Source: Cordia subcordata
Taxonomy: Eukaryota > Streptophyta > Magnoliopsida > Boraginales > Cordiaceae
NCBI GenBank assembly: GCA_028554755.1
Contig: JAPTOF010000006.1
Coordinates: 6,566,501-6,630,500, forward strand
DNA: 64,000 nucleotides
Direction: 5' to 3'
Shown here: one piece after another, positions 37,173-50,577 of the stretch
How positions within the stretch are numbered: the first letter of the stretch is position 1
Layout: every line of letters starts with the position of its first letter
Program-made: the position numbers and the translations under genes
The notes under the pieces: generated by a model
What the model saw: only the letters and a program-made list of their open reading frames with translations
Databases searched by the model: none
Told to the model about the DNA's origin: nothing

Positions 37173-40071
37173 CGTTTTGCTCGTGTGTCATTTTGCAACA
37201 ATAGCCTCGTGGCTTTGCTTTATTAAGGGATAACCCCCCAAGCCTAATCATATTGTTCCAGTTCTCTCTCAATTTTATTATCATATCTTTTGTTTCTTTC
37301 TGTTCGTTTAAGAGTTAAAATTGTTGTTGAACAAATTTTAAAGTTCACTTGTATATATCAAGAAAATATTATCCTACTATACCCAGTCATAGACTTCTCA
37401 AAAAATTAAATATACGTTGGCAATTGAGTAAATGATTATATATGAATAATCTGTAAGCACCTTTATCTTTGTTAGAGTATATTTGTCATGCTTTAGCAAT
37501 TGTCTTTGTCAAAATATGTTTTTCTTTAATGCACCCGATAACTTATCAAACATATTAAATTATGTACAACTATTAGGAAAGAGAACAATTGTCATATTTT
37601 TAATTTTGTTGTACTTCTTCTTTTTGCTCATCATAAAATTATATTTTATCGTTTTTGTCTTTGTCATATTAGCATTAGAGCTCACATGCATACATAAGGA
37701 CACTATTATCTCTTTATTCCCAATCATAACTTTTGCTCTTTCTTTTTCAAATTTCAACAGATTAAGTACATCTTAATAATTTGTGCCATACATCTTAATG
37801 TAAAGACCTCTTTTATGCAGTCAAAAACAAACATGTTGTACAATTGATATTGACACTAATCTTTGTTAGAATATACTTATTATGCTTTAACAATTAATTT
37901 TCAAAATTTGTATTTCTCTAATGGGCTCTTAATTACTCTGGTGACCAAATAATGAATAAGAAGTAAGGGAAAAAAGATTCATACATTTTTAAAGCTCTCA
38001 TAGGTGAGAACAATGTTTGGATCTCAGGTTTAGAGGTCGTAAATAAAAAGTATTAGTTTTCTAAAGGGGTCAAGGGTGTATATAATGTATTTTTATTCTC
38101 ATTAAAAATTAATATATATTTATTTTTTTAAGATTTTGGATAACAATCTTCAGGCATGAAAGTACTTTTTTTGTTATACATATGCTATCAATATTTCAGA
38201 TAGGTTATAAGGATTTTCTTGTCTAAGTATGTATTGCTAGCATCATTTCCTTGTAGTTATCTTGTTTAAGCATGGATTATTAGCATTATTTCTTAACATA
38301 ATTGCAAGTATTAGCTACATATAAGTTAACATTTCTTTATTCTCAAGCTAACCCTAAAAGTTTCAATTAGAAGAAGAATTATCAAGTTTCTTATGCTATT
38401 TATTTATCTCAACTTTTTTTTCAACTACAACTGAAGTTCATATTACTAATTGAAAAATAGTATAGTTCCAATCTTGAATCTTACACTTGCATTAAAAGTC
38501 GTCACTAAACACCAAATATAAATAAATTCTGAAATACTTTCCAATAATTGTTGGCATAACTTTGTAGCATCTCCATCAATTTTTCTTATTAAATCCTGAT
38601 GTTATCAGAAACCAAGATCAAATCCAGTTTTCATAACAAGTATATACTTGAGCCCTTAGGAGTCGGGTGAAATAATTTGAAAATGGAGTCGTGGTTAATG
38701 GTCTCAACTTTAATTATAAATATTAATGAACCTTCAATTGACTTAGAGGATAATTTGAGGCGTACACTAGACTAAGCGGTCATGTCCTAAAGTGATTTCT
38801 CATCCATTAAAAAGGAAAAATAATTCTGGGGTTGAATTAGGAAAATTGCTAGACTACCGAGACAAAAATATGAATATGAAAATTTCTGGTGCACAAGTGG
38901 AAATTCCTACAATGGCGGCTACACCGCCGCCCCACCCCCGCAACCCCCAGCACACGAGTTGAAAAGGACAGATTCCACCCCCTGTGCTGTATACTTGAAT
39001 TTATTGAAGATTTTGATGTCAATTTTGTCTTTCCATGCAACTGAATGTATCCGAACGGAAGAAGAAAAAGACAAAGAAATATCTAATTTTTTTTCACCAT
39101 CGACCTTCTTTTTGGTGTCGAAATTCTTGTTTAAATAAATGATTTATGAGTAGCAAAACTTTTCAATTTTTCTGGTCCACCATATATAATTCAAATTTAA
39201 TATTAATAATATAGAATTGGATGCATTTAGACTTCTTAGGCGGCACAATCGAACACTAAACACCCCAAAACAAAAAGTTTTATTTTTGTCAAATGATTCA
39301 AGCGTTGTTTAATTTTAGCCTAATTATTTCATTCTCTTTCATTTTAATCTTGTAAACGAGTTAAGATTGGTATTACAACTTAAAATAAATATTTAAAATA
39401 CAAAGAAATTAAATAAATGAAATTAAATAGTTTCAAACTCTGAAACACATGAACTCTCTATAGAACATGTTATAAAAATATACATTAGGGCATTACTTAA
39501 AATGCTTGGCTTTTTTTTTTTTTAATTTTTAAATAAGATCAGCAAGCAAGGCAATAAACTAGGGAGAGAACCTGGGGGTAACCGCAAGTACGGTCAACTT
39601 GTACGTGGTGTTTTTATGTTGGAATTGATTTAGTTTAGATTATTCTATGAAATTACAATTTTTGGGTAATTGTCATTTTGCTCCATTTCATCTAATAAGG
39701 TTAAAATCAAGTAACCACTATTGTTCAAACTATATTCCTAGTAAAATGTGGGTTTTTTTTTTAACCACTTAAAGACACTCTATCATTTAAGTGAATAATT
39801 TATATTTATAGGGTTCGATTCAAACAAATAAATACAAATTGGTCTAGCACAGTGAGTCTAAATGAGACAAATCCAGTTATGCGTAGCATTTTAACTTTGT
39901 AAATTAAAAATAAAGTTGAAACATTTTTGTTGTAACCAAAAAAGAAAAAAAAGGCTATGTATCACTAAGAGTAATTATAACCAGAAAACAAATGTTTAAA
40001 TAACATCTTCTTGCAATAATAATTTTTATAAACTAGCATTATACTCTTTGTGATTTACAATAAATGCGCAT

Positions 40072-40310
40072 TATCTTGTAAGTACTTATTTGAATTGATT
40101 TTTTTAAAAGTGTTTTTTTCTAAAATTTTCAAAAAAAAATTAAAAAAAGCCCTTTTAAGAAGTTAAAAGTTCTAGAATCTAGAAAAAGCTGAATTTGAAT
40201 TTTTTAAGAGTTTTAGTTTTTTCATTAAAAAAATCTAGTTTAGATACTTATTGCCAAAAAAAAAAAAAAAGTGCTTTGTATTTTTTCTTATTTCACTAAT
40301 CATAGACCAA
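40072..40310. mobile_element. MITE remnant, family 1
   Basis: It has the internal family core AAAAAGCTGAATTTGAATTTT and GATACTTATTGCCAAAA. The left end (ACTTATTTGAATTGATTTTTTT) is diverged and the right end is not clear. Confidence 0.5.
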
Positions 40311-41864
40311 ATAATGGGTTTTTGGTTACTGATCAAGCTCACTAAATGCAAACGCACTCAAATAAATTGAAAAACTATGATTAGCAAAATCTGCTAATCC
40401 AAAAACTTTATTTGGACTTCTTTCGTTTGCTTTTCTGAAATCTCAAGGCTTAGACGCTTTAAAGTAGTAAATTTATTCTTTATTGTAATTATAATATCAT
40501 TAATTACAACAATTTTTTTTTTCTATTTTTTGGACAAAGACAGGTAAGATCTTTTCATATCAACCTTTTATTTCAATATAGCATTTTAAAATTCAAAATT
40601 CAAAAGAAAAGGAATCTCTTACGTTACCTCTCTCCCATTACTCACTTTCTTTAGGATTTAAATTTGATAAACAACTCAAGACAATTTATTGTATGGATAT
40701 AAATAGTTAAAATAATCTTCTGATATTAACATGAGATACCCTTTTATATATAAACAGATCAAGATTACTTTTCTCATTAATTATATAAACAATAACATCA
40801 AACTAAATTTTATCTCGTCACACGAAGTCAGTTTTAAATATCTAATAATAACACTCATTTTTATCAAGTTTTCTTTTGATTTATTTCGTCTTTTTAACTC
40901 TCTATAAAATTTCTTTTAAATTTTCCAACCAACTCATTTTAAAGTGTTACTTTCATGCACAAAAATTATTAACAAAGTATATAATTGTTGCTACTTAAAC
41001 TGTTTGAATATTCAAGGCGGGGAAAAATTGCAATAATTCACAGCACCACCAAATGATTGTTTGACTGCAATTCTTGCGCTCCAGCCATCCACCAGCCACA
41101 CCTGCAGCTTCTTGTTATTTGGATAACGATAAATATTTATGTTTTGGTTCACCTCGTGGAGACAAACAATCATTATTATTAATATTTTGCCAGCTGGCTA
41201 AGCATGTCCTTGCCTATTCTCAGCGAAACTTGTCTCTTTGAGTTCCTCTTTCTTTGTCCGAAACTTTTCCATCTTATAATTCGTAGCTATATATGATACG
41301 TGATAGTTTCAGTTGTTCATATGATTATTATAAATTTTATACCTTTTCTTGGATTTGTACTCTTTTTCTAAACCTAAATATACTTTTTTTATAAAAAAAT
41401 TTGTTCTCTGTTTGGTTTTTATATGAAATGCTTTATTGTTCATGTAAAAAGAATCAATTTCGTAGGTGCATATAAATTTATTCATGATTTTCATTAATAA
41501 TCATAATTTTCATGCTTTTTTTCTAATCAAGAACGAACTATAAATTTATATTAATATTAATATAAGTACAAAGTCAAAAGAAAGTTAAATATATAAACAA
41601 ATAGGTCCCAAGAATAATGCAAGTATAACATGTTCTAATTGCACGAGCAACCCAGTATACCGCTCCATTGGCATATAAATAGCATGATGGGTTGCATAAC
41701 TAGTATTGAGAGACAGGATGTAAAAGAAATTCCACACAAGAGAGAATAGCTTATAAATGGAATTCAGATAACTCAAAGGGCCAAACAGACCTGTACCACA
41801 GAGAAACTTACCTACACACCCTATATTACAAGCAACAACACAACTAGAAACCTATAGACATTAC

Positions 41865-41984
41865 GAGGGTGTTCATCTTTGCTTATTTGGTGCTTATAAG
41901 TGATAAATAGTAAAAAGTACGTGAAAAAAACACTTTTTTCTAAGTGCTTATAAGCACCTAAAGTAAGCAAAGCCAAACACTCTC
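41865..41984. mobile_element. Tourist-like MITE, family 2, short copy
   Basis: The ends are GAGGGTGTTCATCTTTGC and, on the reverse strand, GAGAGTGTTTGGCTTTGC, enclosing GCTTATAAG motifs. It is 120 bp. Flanking triplets are TAC and TAA, one mismatch from a TAA-type duplication. It directly abuts the family 1 MITE at 41988. Confidence 0.7.
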
Positions 41985-41987
41985 TAA

Positions 41988-42210
41988 GGGCCTGTTTGGA
42001 TTGGCTTTTAAAAAAAAATATTTTTTTTCTGAAAAAATTGCATTAAATTTGTAATAACTATTTGATTTGGTTTTCAAAAAAGCTGAAACTATAAAAAAAT
42101 CTCAAATACAAAATTTTTTTTTAGAAGACAGAATTTTCGACTTCTCAAAAAAATTATTTTTTCAAAAACTATTAAAAATACGATTTAAAAAAAAGTTAAT
42201 CCAAACGGTC
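41988..42210. mobile_element. MITE, family 1 copy C
   Basis: The left end is GGGCCTGTTTGGATTGGC. The complement of the right end, GACCGTTTGGATTAAC, has decayed. The length of about 223 bp matches copies A and B. Confidence 0.8.
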
Positions 42211-42599
42211 ATAAGACTCACAACAGCAGTCAAAGCCGACATCAATCTAAAGGGGAGAAATTCAAAAGTTTAGATCTGAATTTATTTAAAAGAAAAACAG
42301 AAAAACAATAAAGAGAGCCAAGTATAAAAACGGTCCAATGGCCAGAGGATCGTAGAAATTCATATTGAGGTAGGGAAATAAGCATTCTACAAGAAGGAGG
42401 AAAAGAAAAGATAAATTCGAAGGACGAAGAAAGAAAAAGGAACCGGAAGCGAGCTTGCATTTTCACGATTTTTTCAGAAATACTTAACTTTTTTTTCAAT
42501 TTAATTTATTTTATCTTTTGTATCTCCTGTTCTAAGAAGTTGAATTGAAATAATACCTTTGAAGAAAATAACTCCCATTAGTTGGACTACTCTATATGA

Positions 42600-43330
42600 G
42601 TTTATAGGACTAATAAATTTCTTTACGGAAACTACGAGCCGAACATATTATTGCAAGTAACCAATTATAACATTAACCAAATTAACCGTAAAAATGGTAA
42701 CTAAAACCTTGAGAGTTTCGTTAAAGAAACACCAAGATAACTACAATGTAACCTTCAAAACAGCAACTAAATTAAACCCCCAAAATTTTCATAAAAGAAA
42801 CATGTATAATATTTTGAGACATGCTTGGCACTAAGTGTAACAATCATAAAAAAGAAAGAAAAAAATCAGTATTCATGACTACACCAAGATTATATATATA
42901 TATATGTATATATATGTATATGTATGTATATATGTATATATGTATGTATATATGTATATATATGTATATATTTGATGCAAGTTAATTGAAAAACTCTATA
43001 ATCATGACCAGTGAACGTTAGCTCCATTTCTTGGACATTTTCTCGAAGTTTCTGACCTTCCTATTGAGAAATTATCTTTGTCTACGAATTCTTTTCGAAA
43101 ACTGCGATTGGATTATATTGTTGCAAGTAACCCAAAGCCTTGAAATTTTTTTTTTAAATAAAAGAACATGTATTATATCTTGAGACATGCTATGCACTAA
43201 GTTTGATTTTTTTTTTAAAAAAAAAAATTCAGTGATATTCAGCATGACTATGGGAAGTTTTTGAAAAACAATTGATGCAAATATTTTTCTTTTGTGGGTT
43301 AAATATATGATTTTTGCTAAAGATACCAAG
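42600..43330. repeat. Diverged direct duplication
   Basis: Segments near 42622-42665 and 42791-42885 recur in the same order near 43090-43135 and 43160-43250. Shared blocks include TTGCAAGTAAC and TTTTGAGACATGC or TCTTGAGACATGC followed by GCACTAAGT. A TA-rich microsatellite (42890-42970) sits between the copies. Noncoding. Confidence 0.6.
42890..42970. repeat. TA/TATG microsatellite
   Basis: About 80 bp of imperfect TATATG/TATGTA repeat; length likely polymorphic. Confidence 0.85.
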
Positions 43331-43430
43331 TCAATATTAACCAAAATTCTTTCTTTTCCTCTTAGAGAAAAGAGAGAAAACTTTGGTTATTATTGACTTG
43401 GTGTCTTTAACAAGAATTGTATATACTTAC
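43298..43430. other. Long imperfect hairpin
   Basis: Two arms of about 52-65 nt (core 43311-43362 and 43365-43416) are inverted copies at roughly 80% identity, separated by only a few bases. Shared arm blocks include ACCAAGTCAAT and AACCAAA. It could be a foldback transposon, a young MIRNA-type locus or a chance palindromic duplication. No known plant miRNA sequence was recognised in the arms. Confidence 0.6.
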
Positions 43431-45904
43431 AAATTTAAACTATATGCAAACGCAAGTTTTTGGTGTTCTATGTTTTCAATATTAGCTAAATTTTGTATAT
43501 TCTAAAACAATTTCCATGAACACAACACAGAAATTCTAATATCATCTTTTTCACTTTAATGAAATAATTAAATTACCACTCCTCTCCTACACAAAGAAAA
43601 TATTTAATACTAGAGTTGACGATTAAAACATAACATATGGGGTTGCATAAATTGAGAATACACGATGGAAGGAATTGTTCTATTTCAAAACTTTACCTTC
43701 AACAAGCATAATTTTTTTTTGAATCACGGGTCTTTGTTGTGAGATTGAGGAAAACGAATAAATATGAAATGAATAAAAAAAAGAATCAAGATAATTCCTT
43801 AAAAAGCAGAAAACGTAAGATTGAATTACGAGTTAAAATATATAAATGTTCAAGTTGGCTGAGGCAAAGTGAATAAGTAATAGGAAGATAGGATATCACC
43901 TGAACAAAATAGAGAATTTCCCGACAAGCTAATCTTTTATCTTCCTGCATCATATACATATACACACACACTATATATATATTGAAACCATTACTGGTCA
44001 TATTTCTCTTTATCGAGAAATTGAAGAAGCCAATTAGCCATACAGGGGTCTTCTCAGGCTTGGTCATATGTTACCTAATTAAACTAAGTAATTCTATGAT
44101 ACTAGTGGAAATCCATGTCTCTCCAATTCAGCTAGAATTATACTTCTGGAATTTTTACACGAATCAAGATCAAGGGCAGAAAATTTTCCAATCACTGACT
44201 CAAACTCATTTTCTAATTCTACATATCGAAATATAGAGTTACTTATTGCAGAAGGGATGTAAAACTAATTTCTTACAAAGTACAAAGTAATGTGACAAAT
44301 AGTAGACGTTTCTCCGCTATTAACTTATTACATAAAACAAAAAGAATTCAAACATAGAGTGCTTAATGGAAATGCAGCTGAAATCAGGGGGACCTGAGGA
44401 GGGATACGCCCCTTGTCCCTCCTGAATAGCATCCCTTCAACTATAGGATAATTCACACTCGAGATGAAAAGTGAAAGGAAGATCTGCCCAAGCGGTTCTT
44501 TCCACAATCCTGCAAGAATTGCCAGAGCTGTCTCCAAATGAAGCAAGCCATGTTTAGTATGACCAATGTCACCAATGGAGCAAGCAACATAGTTGAAGCT
44601 TGAAAATCGAACATGTCCATTTGGTATCTTCTCAGTTGTTCATCATCAGCAACTTTGTTTGTTGGCATGAACCTGGCTTCTGCCAAGCCAACCAACTTCA
44701 ACATAGCATCCAGGCATCCATAGAATAAAGCTGTCGTGGACTTTATCGTCCATAAGCGCCACCCGTTCCACCACACCTGGAATGTCCCTTCCGCACGAAG
44801 GACATTCCATAGACTCTTGGCAAGAGGCGATAGGAAAACAAATGAATATACAACAAACCATGGACTTGAAACCTGCAAAAGAATTGATAATTCAGAGCTG
44901 CATATGTTGTAACGCTACGCGATTGCGCGATAAGATCTGCTAATGAATTGCTTTTAGAGTGGGATAGAGTGGGATGGCTTTCAGCAGGCACAACTGCGGG
45001 ACAATGCCTAGACACCAGGCAGGGAAAAAATAGAGAGGCTGCGCCGCGAGGTATGCATAAGACATGCTATCAAGAAGAGGAAATCGTGGTAAACCGTGAA
45101 TAAGAGGGCACATCCTTGACAGGAAAACTTCCAACACTCCAAAACTCCATCTCGTGGCCTGGACTAGCATGTCGCTTAGATTTGTAGTAGCACTACCCAG
45201 GAATGCAGGCTTCAATGGATTACAGAACACAGAAATCCACCCTTTACAATGCAACATGAACCCTGTGAAGTGATCCTCCGCCACGGAATCATACAAGAAA
45301 CCTATCTGTATTACACGAAAATATACAACAAGTCAAAAATACAAAACCTCAACAAATAAGGAGATTGAAAGTCCAATTGGTGAAGACTTCACCTGTTTGC
45401 CCCATTGAGTCTCATCCTCGTAGATACAGGACGCGAAAAGCTTTGCCTCTTTAATCAATGTAATCATTTTTTAGAGCACCATGTTTGTTGCCATAACTGT
45501 TCTGTGATTTTAAGAACTCATTTGAAGCACCAAAAGAATTTTTGAGCAGGGTGAGATCTTTATCTAGTTGAGAAAATGACGAAATGATCAAATCACTTCA
45601 TTAATAAGTATAACCAAAACAGAATCATAATTTTGCATCTCTCTGAATTTTTCGTGTCGATCAAGGTGATTAAGACCTCAACTCTGTTAGCAGAAATTAT
45701 ATCAGATGAGCATAAGACAATGGTGTTCAGATCAAGTTCCTATTTTTGTACAAGAAAGGGACTCGTAATTTGAATGTATAATAGTCCAGCTATAATACAT
45801 AGTGGTCTCTCCAGCCTAATTACTTTCATACTTATCTTCTCTAGAATAACAAGTGATTTAATGATAAGAGCATAACAAAGTCTTCAAAAGCAACCATGAA
45901 TGAC

Positions 45905-46030
45905 CTTCCAAGGATTAATAGTAGCTCAAGTGATTGAGACTACTTCTACCTAGGTACGAAGCCTTGGGTTCAAATCTTATGGGGGCAGGGGGTTGGGTTA
46001 AGAGTGGGGGTTTTTATAAAAAAAAAAAAA
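45905..46030 (+). mobile_element. tRNA-derived SINE with 13-bp target-site duplication
   Basis: The element has a Pol III A-box-like TAGCTCAAGTGATTGAG, a B-box-like GGGTTCAAATC and a 3' A tail (46018-46030). A perfect 13-bp duplication (AACCATGAATGAC) flanks it at 45892-45904 and 46031-46043. It lies in intron 5 of the CslG pseudogene. Same family as the minus-strand copy at 13357-13475. Confidence 0.92.
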
Positions 46031-46217
46031 AACCATGAATGACTTTTACATTCTTAATCAACTAGAAGTGACTCTTTTCATGTTCGCTTCCTCATCATCA
46101 AGAATTTTTCATGGGGAGGGAACACGACTCGAGCAGGAGGCTAAGCTTATTAAATAAGATTTTCTAATTTGTTGCGAATGGAGTAGCAAATTGTCTGATT
46201 AAAGATATCAAGCTTCT

Positions 46218-46741
46218 AGGGGGTGCACGAGTGTGGTTCGGACAGTTTTATTACTAATTTTTTGATCGAATTGATTTCGGCGGCTTATACTTATATGAAA
46301 CCAAATTGTTCAAAATAATAGAAAAGTTGTCGATTTTAGTTAGAGCGGTTTTTGGCAGTTTTAAATTTTGGTTATTACATACTTAGTTATGTAACATAAT
46401 CATATTTTAGCAAGAATTTCCTAAACCCAAAAAAGCAATTAAAAATGTTATAGTTCAATCCTCCAATATTTTTTTAACTATATATACTTTTTAAACTATT
46501 AAAAATTAAAATAGTAAGTGTGCGAGTATATATATATATGTGTTTTTTTTCATATATATTTGGTGCGCGGTTTAGTTTAGCCGCAGTCTTTCACTCCCTA
46601 AAATAAAAAACTGAGCCATTCGTTTCAGTTTTTAAAAATTAAAACTATAACCAATCGAACCACTTTAAAAACTACTGAATTACGGTCGATTAAACTCGAA
46701 CCAAACATTTTTTCGGCTCCTTCAATTTTATGTTCACCCCT
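46218..46741. mobile_element. Non-autonomous element with AGGGG(G)TG ends
   Basis: The left end is AGGGGGTGCACGAGTGTGGT and the complement of the right end is AGGGGTGAACAT. The interior has GGTTTAG/GGTTCGG-type and mirrored CGAACC motifs near both ends. It is noncoding and lies in intron 5 of the CslG pseudogene. Imperfect flanking similarity (…CTTCT on both sides) hints at a 9-10-bp duplication, as in Mutator-type elements. Confidence 0.55.
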
Positions 46742-48418
46742 ACATCCTTCTGAGGACTGAGTATATACCTTTCTCTGTTTCAGTTCCATACAGAGCTTTC
46801 CTCTTCATGTAAAAACCTGTACCGGACAGCATTGGTCCTCGTAGCCCATCCATACCTGGCCAAATGACCTGGATAATCCTCAACAAATGATAAAAACAGT
46901 GATTTAAGTGGAATACATTATGATAACCGGGTCGATTCTCTCTTTATATGGTAAAAACTCATACCATATAAAAAAATAGTAAAATATCGCCTAGTGTATC
47001 AACGCTCTAAATAAATAAAAAAACATAATAGAAGAATTAATTATCGCCTACATACCTCAAATATTGATGCCAAATCAGAAGCATAAATGTTATTCTTGGT
47101 GATGTTATGGAACCTTTGAGGAAATTGGACAAAAGTTAGTGAGGGTGAAATTTCGTGAATAAAGTGGAAGCACATTGCTTGGCGAGCTGAATATGGATCG
47201 TTGGTGTATGTGTCACAGTCTAGTACCAATATGTAAGGAGAGTTGCTCATTGTGGCAGACACTCGAAACTGCAATATCAGAATGACCAAAGTATAATATG
47301 CTCAAACCAGGCCGAATCTTATCGTGACTTAAAGTTATAATGTTACGAGAGAGATGAATAAAGAAAAAGTATATAAAAGTGCATGTATGGTAAGTCTAAA
47401 AATCTAATAACTTCATTATTATCGTTTCATTGTTGTTGATCTCCCTTATAATATCATCTGTTTTTACATTCATTAGAAAGGTAAGACCGTGGAGATTGCT
47501 TAAATGTACCAGGACGTTGAGGCTTCAGCTTTGAAATGATAGTGATAAGCGGGGTTCTTCTCCCGGGAAACATAGACAAGAAATGGGATCTCAGTAGAGC
47601 TATCAGAACCTCTTTTGCCAATTATCTGCAAGAAAAAATTGCATTGCAAAAGCTTTTACAAGACAAAGGGAAGAAAATTAAAGCATGTAACACGTAGTTT
47701 CTATACCACCCGCTATAAGAAATTTTCATATAACTGCTAAATGATAGCGTGACGAAACAAACAGATATAATTATATATACAAAGACCACATTCTATTTCT
47801 TGAAATTACACTTTCCTTCGTTTTCTTGCTAAATGTAACCAAAATAAAATGTCAGCTGCTCACGCCTTTTTTTTTTTTGGCTTTAAATGTTAGCATTTTC
47901 ATTTTCTAAATTTCCATGTCTAATTTTTTATTTTGTGCTGTTTTTCCCCTCTATTTCATACATTTGAATATTTAACCGTTTAGGCCACTTAAATTATTTT
48001 AATAACTTTTGAAAAAAAGAACTATTTTCTTGAAAAGTTCAAATTTTTAATATTTGGAAAAAAAAAAATCTTAACATGTGCTCTTCTTTTAAGAGTTTTA
48101 TTTTTCTAAAATTAATTCAAAACGTATATTTGAGAAGTTAGTGTTTTTCATTTCCTTTAATTAAAAAAATATAATCCAAACAGAATATTTTAATTCATTA
48201 GGTCTTTCTTAATAGTTGTCTGTCGCCAAAATTGGCTTCTAAGATTTTATTTTTGGTAATTATTAATAGACTTCTAAGATGACTCCATAATAAAATAGTT
48301 GGAATTCAACCCTTGGTCATTTTTTCTCTTTTGATTTCGTCAGAGGCCAAGCCAGTTAGCCAAAGTCATTATGACGTCATATGAATGTTCTTACTTCGGT
48401 ACCATGAATAACTCACGA

Positions 48419-48638
48419 CCCCTTTGAATTGACTTTTTTTTAAGAAAAAAAATATTTTTTTTCTTAAAAAAATTACATTACTTTTGCAATAACTACTTGA
48501 TTGGTTTCTAAAAATGTTGAAATTTTGAAAAAAACTCAAATATAATTTTTTTTGGAAGTTAGAATTATTAGCTTATAAAAAAAATTATTTTTCAAAAGTT
48601 GTTAAAAACACTTTTAAAAAAATCAATCTAAATGGGCC
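48419..48638. mobile_element. MITE, family 1 copy E, decayed
   Basis: The left end CCCCTTTGAATTGACTTTTT and the complement of the right end GGCCCATTTAGATTGATTTT are decayed family 1 ends. It lies in intron 2 of the CslG pseudogene. Confidence 0.65.
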
Positions 48639-49188
48639 TTCAATACGTTCTCGACTCTCAATGATATTTGAATTTAGATACCAAAATATTATCACACATT
48701 ATTTCTTTTTATCTTGTTATTATTATTTTTATTATTTTGTTACATGTCGCATTAGATTAATTATTACATACGATTGAAAGATAAATAAAAGAAAACATGA
48801 CTCTTACTTACCTGAACGGTGGGAGGGTGAATTCCAAGTTTACCGCTTGTATTCTTCATTTCTTCTTTTTCACTTGCCACGATCAATCTCTCCTTGAACC
48901 CGCAGTATTCCACCCGCATGCATACAATCATTCGACAAGCTCAAGCTTACCCTTAATTTACTTACTCATCATAAACTCAACTATTATATATTTCTTGCAT
49001 CTCCAAAACTATAATATCGTGACAATAAAAAAAAAAAGTACCAATAATTTTAAACTTTAGCGAAAAAAGATAAAGGTTAACTGAATACACGAAAGTGCAT
49101 CAGAATCCCTACAGCACAAAAACTTCTTATAATTGTCCATACATGATCACAGAAAATAAGCATACACCTTCATCCATCCAAAAAAGTC

Positions 49189-49306
49189 ATCATGTTTGGT
49201 TTTGCTTATTTTAAGTGGTTATAAAGCCTAGAAAAAAGCACCTAAATACATATTTTTTATTATTTGGGTACTTATAAATATCAAATAAGTAAAGCCAAAT
49301 ATCCTC
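49189..49306. mobile_element. MITE, family 2, decayed
   Basis: The left end ATGTTTGGTTTTGCTTATTT and the complement of the right end GAGGATATTTGGCTTTACTT match the Tourist-like copies at 14181 and 41865. It lies in intron 1 of the CslG pseudogene. Confidence 0.6.
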
Positions 49307-50577
49307 TTAATAGATCATTATCTGAAAGTAAGGACCCCCCCCCCTCCAAATTTGGTCCTCTGGAAGTCTATTGGACCCCTATGGTACAAAGGCCAAATTT
49401 GTTATTTTAGTCCATGATCGGTTAAAGTGACGATTTTTTTGACACGAAACAACGTGAGTACTTATTTTCGGTGACCATAATGGATCACAAAGAGATTTTT
49501 ATATAAAGACCTACAAGAAGTTCGTAATAATTTAAAAATTAATTAAAAAAGGATAAACACCGTACAAGCTAGATCTATGTTGTGTTTGGTACAAGCTTCT
49601 TATAAGATGCTTATTTTATTTGATATTTTATATAAAAAAAGTATAATTTATTTTGAGTTTTATAAAATACTTGCGATACGATATTTTATTTATAATTATA
49701 AAAAAAAATGAGTCAAAGACAAATTTCTTATATCTTACAAAACTAAAATATGGTTTATTTTAGAATTTTTTGTAATGTGCTTGTGATAAGATATGTCAAA
49801 TCTTATAAAATAACAAGAATAAATTAAAAGTCCTACTAGTAAAAGTATTAAGAAAAACATTGTGCTCTTTTACGATCTTAAAAGTAATAACCTAATTATA
49901 TGAAGATGAAGCGATCGAGCAGACCTCAATCTTTGCTCTTTCTTCTTCAAACTCACGACAACCACCATGATCATCATCAAGACCTGAAAAATACGCCTGG
50001 GGACACCCAGTCTTGATCTTGTACCTCCTGCAGAAACCAACCCATGATTTCGCGAAACCCCAAGCCTCCCGGACCTCAAACAGCGTCAAACCAGACCCAC
50101 CATCCTCAGACAAGTACACAGAAAGCTTATCAGGCGGATAATCTAGCGCCACGGCCGATACAACAGTGTTCATAACCTCCAACGGCGGCTCCTTCTCGGG
50201 GCCTGCAGTGCAGATGAGGACATCGATCGCCGGAAGCTCATCGTCCGGGGGTAGCCTTTCGGGGTGAACGGTTCGACGAGAGAGAGGCGGCCATCCATAG
50301 GCTGTGGAAAGAAGCCATAAGAAGGAAAGAATCAGCTCAGAAGCAAAGACTATCAGCCATGGCAGCAGAGGAGGTGGTGATAGGTTATTATTGTCCATAG
50401 GGTGAAGAAATGAAGCAAGCCTGTGGTAAAACATGGCTACCAAAGCCATGGAATGAACAATTGTGTGTGATCGGTTGATGATGGCTGCCCATTTCCGGAC
50501 TGTGTGTTCATGCAGAGGAAGCGGCTCCATTATGTTTGGAGCTTTGTTTTCTATGCCTTTGTGGAAGTGTTCGTTTA

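Larger units (their letters stand above)
37230..44327. other. Gene-poor AT-rich intergenic region
   Basis: There are seven kilobases without a recognisable gene. It contains family 1 MITE remnants (about 40072-40310, 41988-42210), a family 2 MITE (41865-41984), a TA/TG microsatellite (42890-42970), a diverged direct duplication (42.6-43.3 kb) and a long hairpin (43298-43430). A short GC-rich patch at 38910-38960 is unexplained. All short open frames here (for example 37483-37776 and 43982-44236) lack homology and codon bias. Confidence 0.7.

Noticed and set aside
45905..46030. A tRNA gene
   Set aside because: Pol III boxes are present, but there is no cloverleaf and there is an A tail with a target-site duplication, so it is a SINE.
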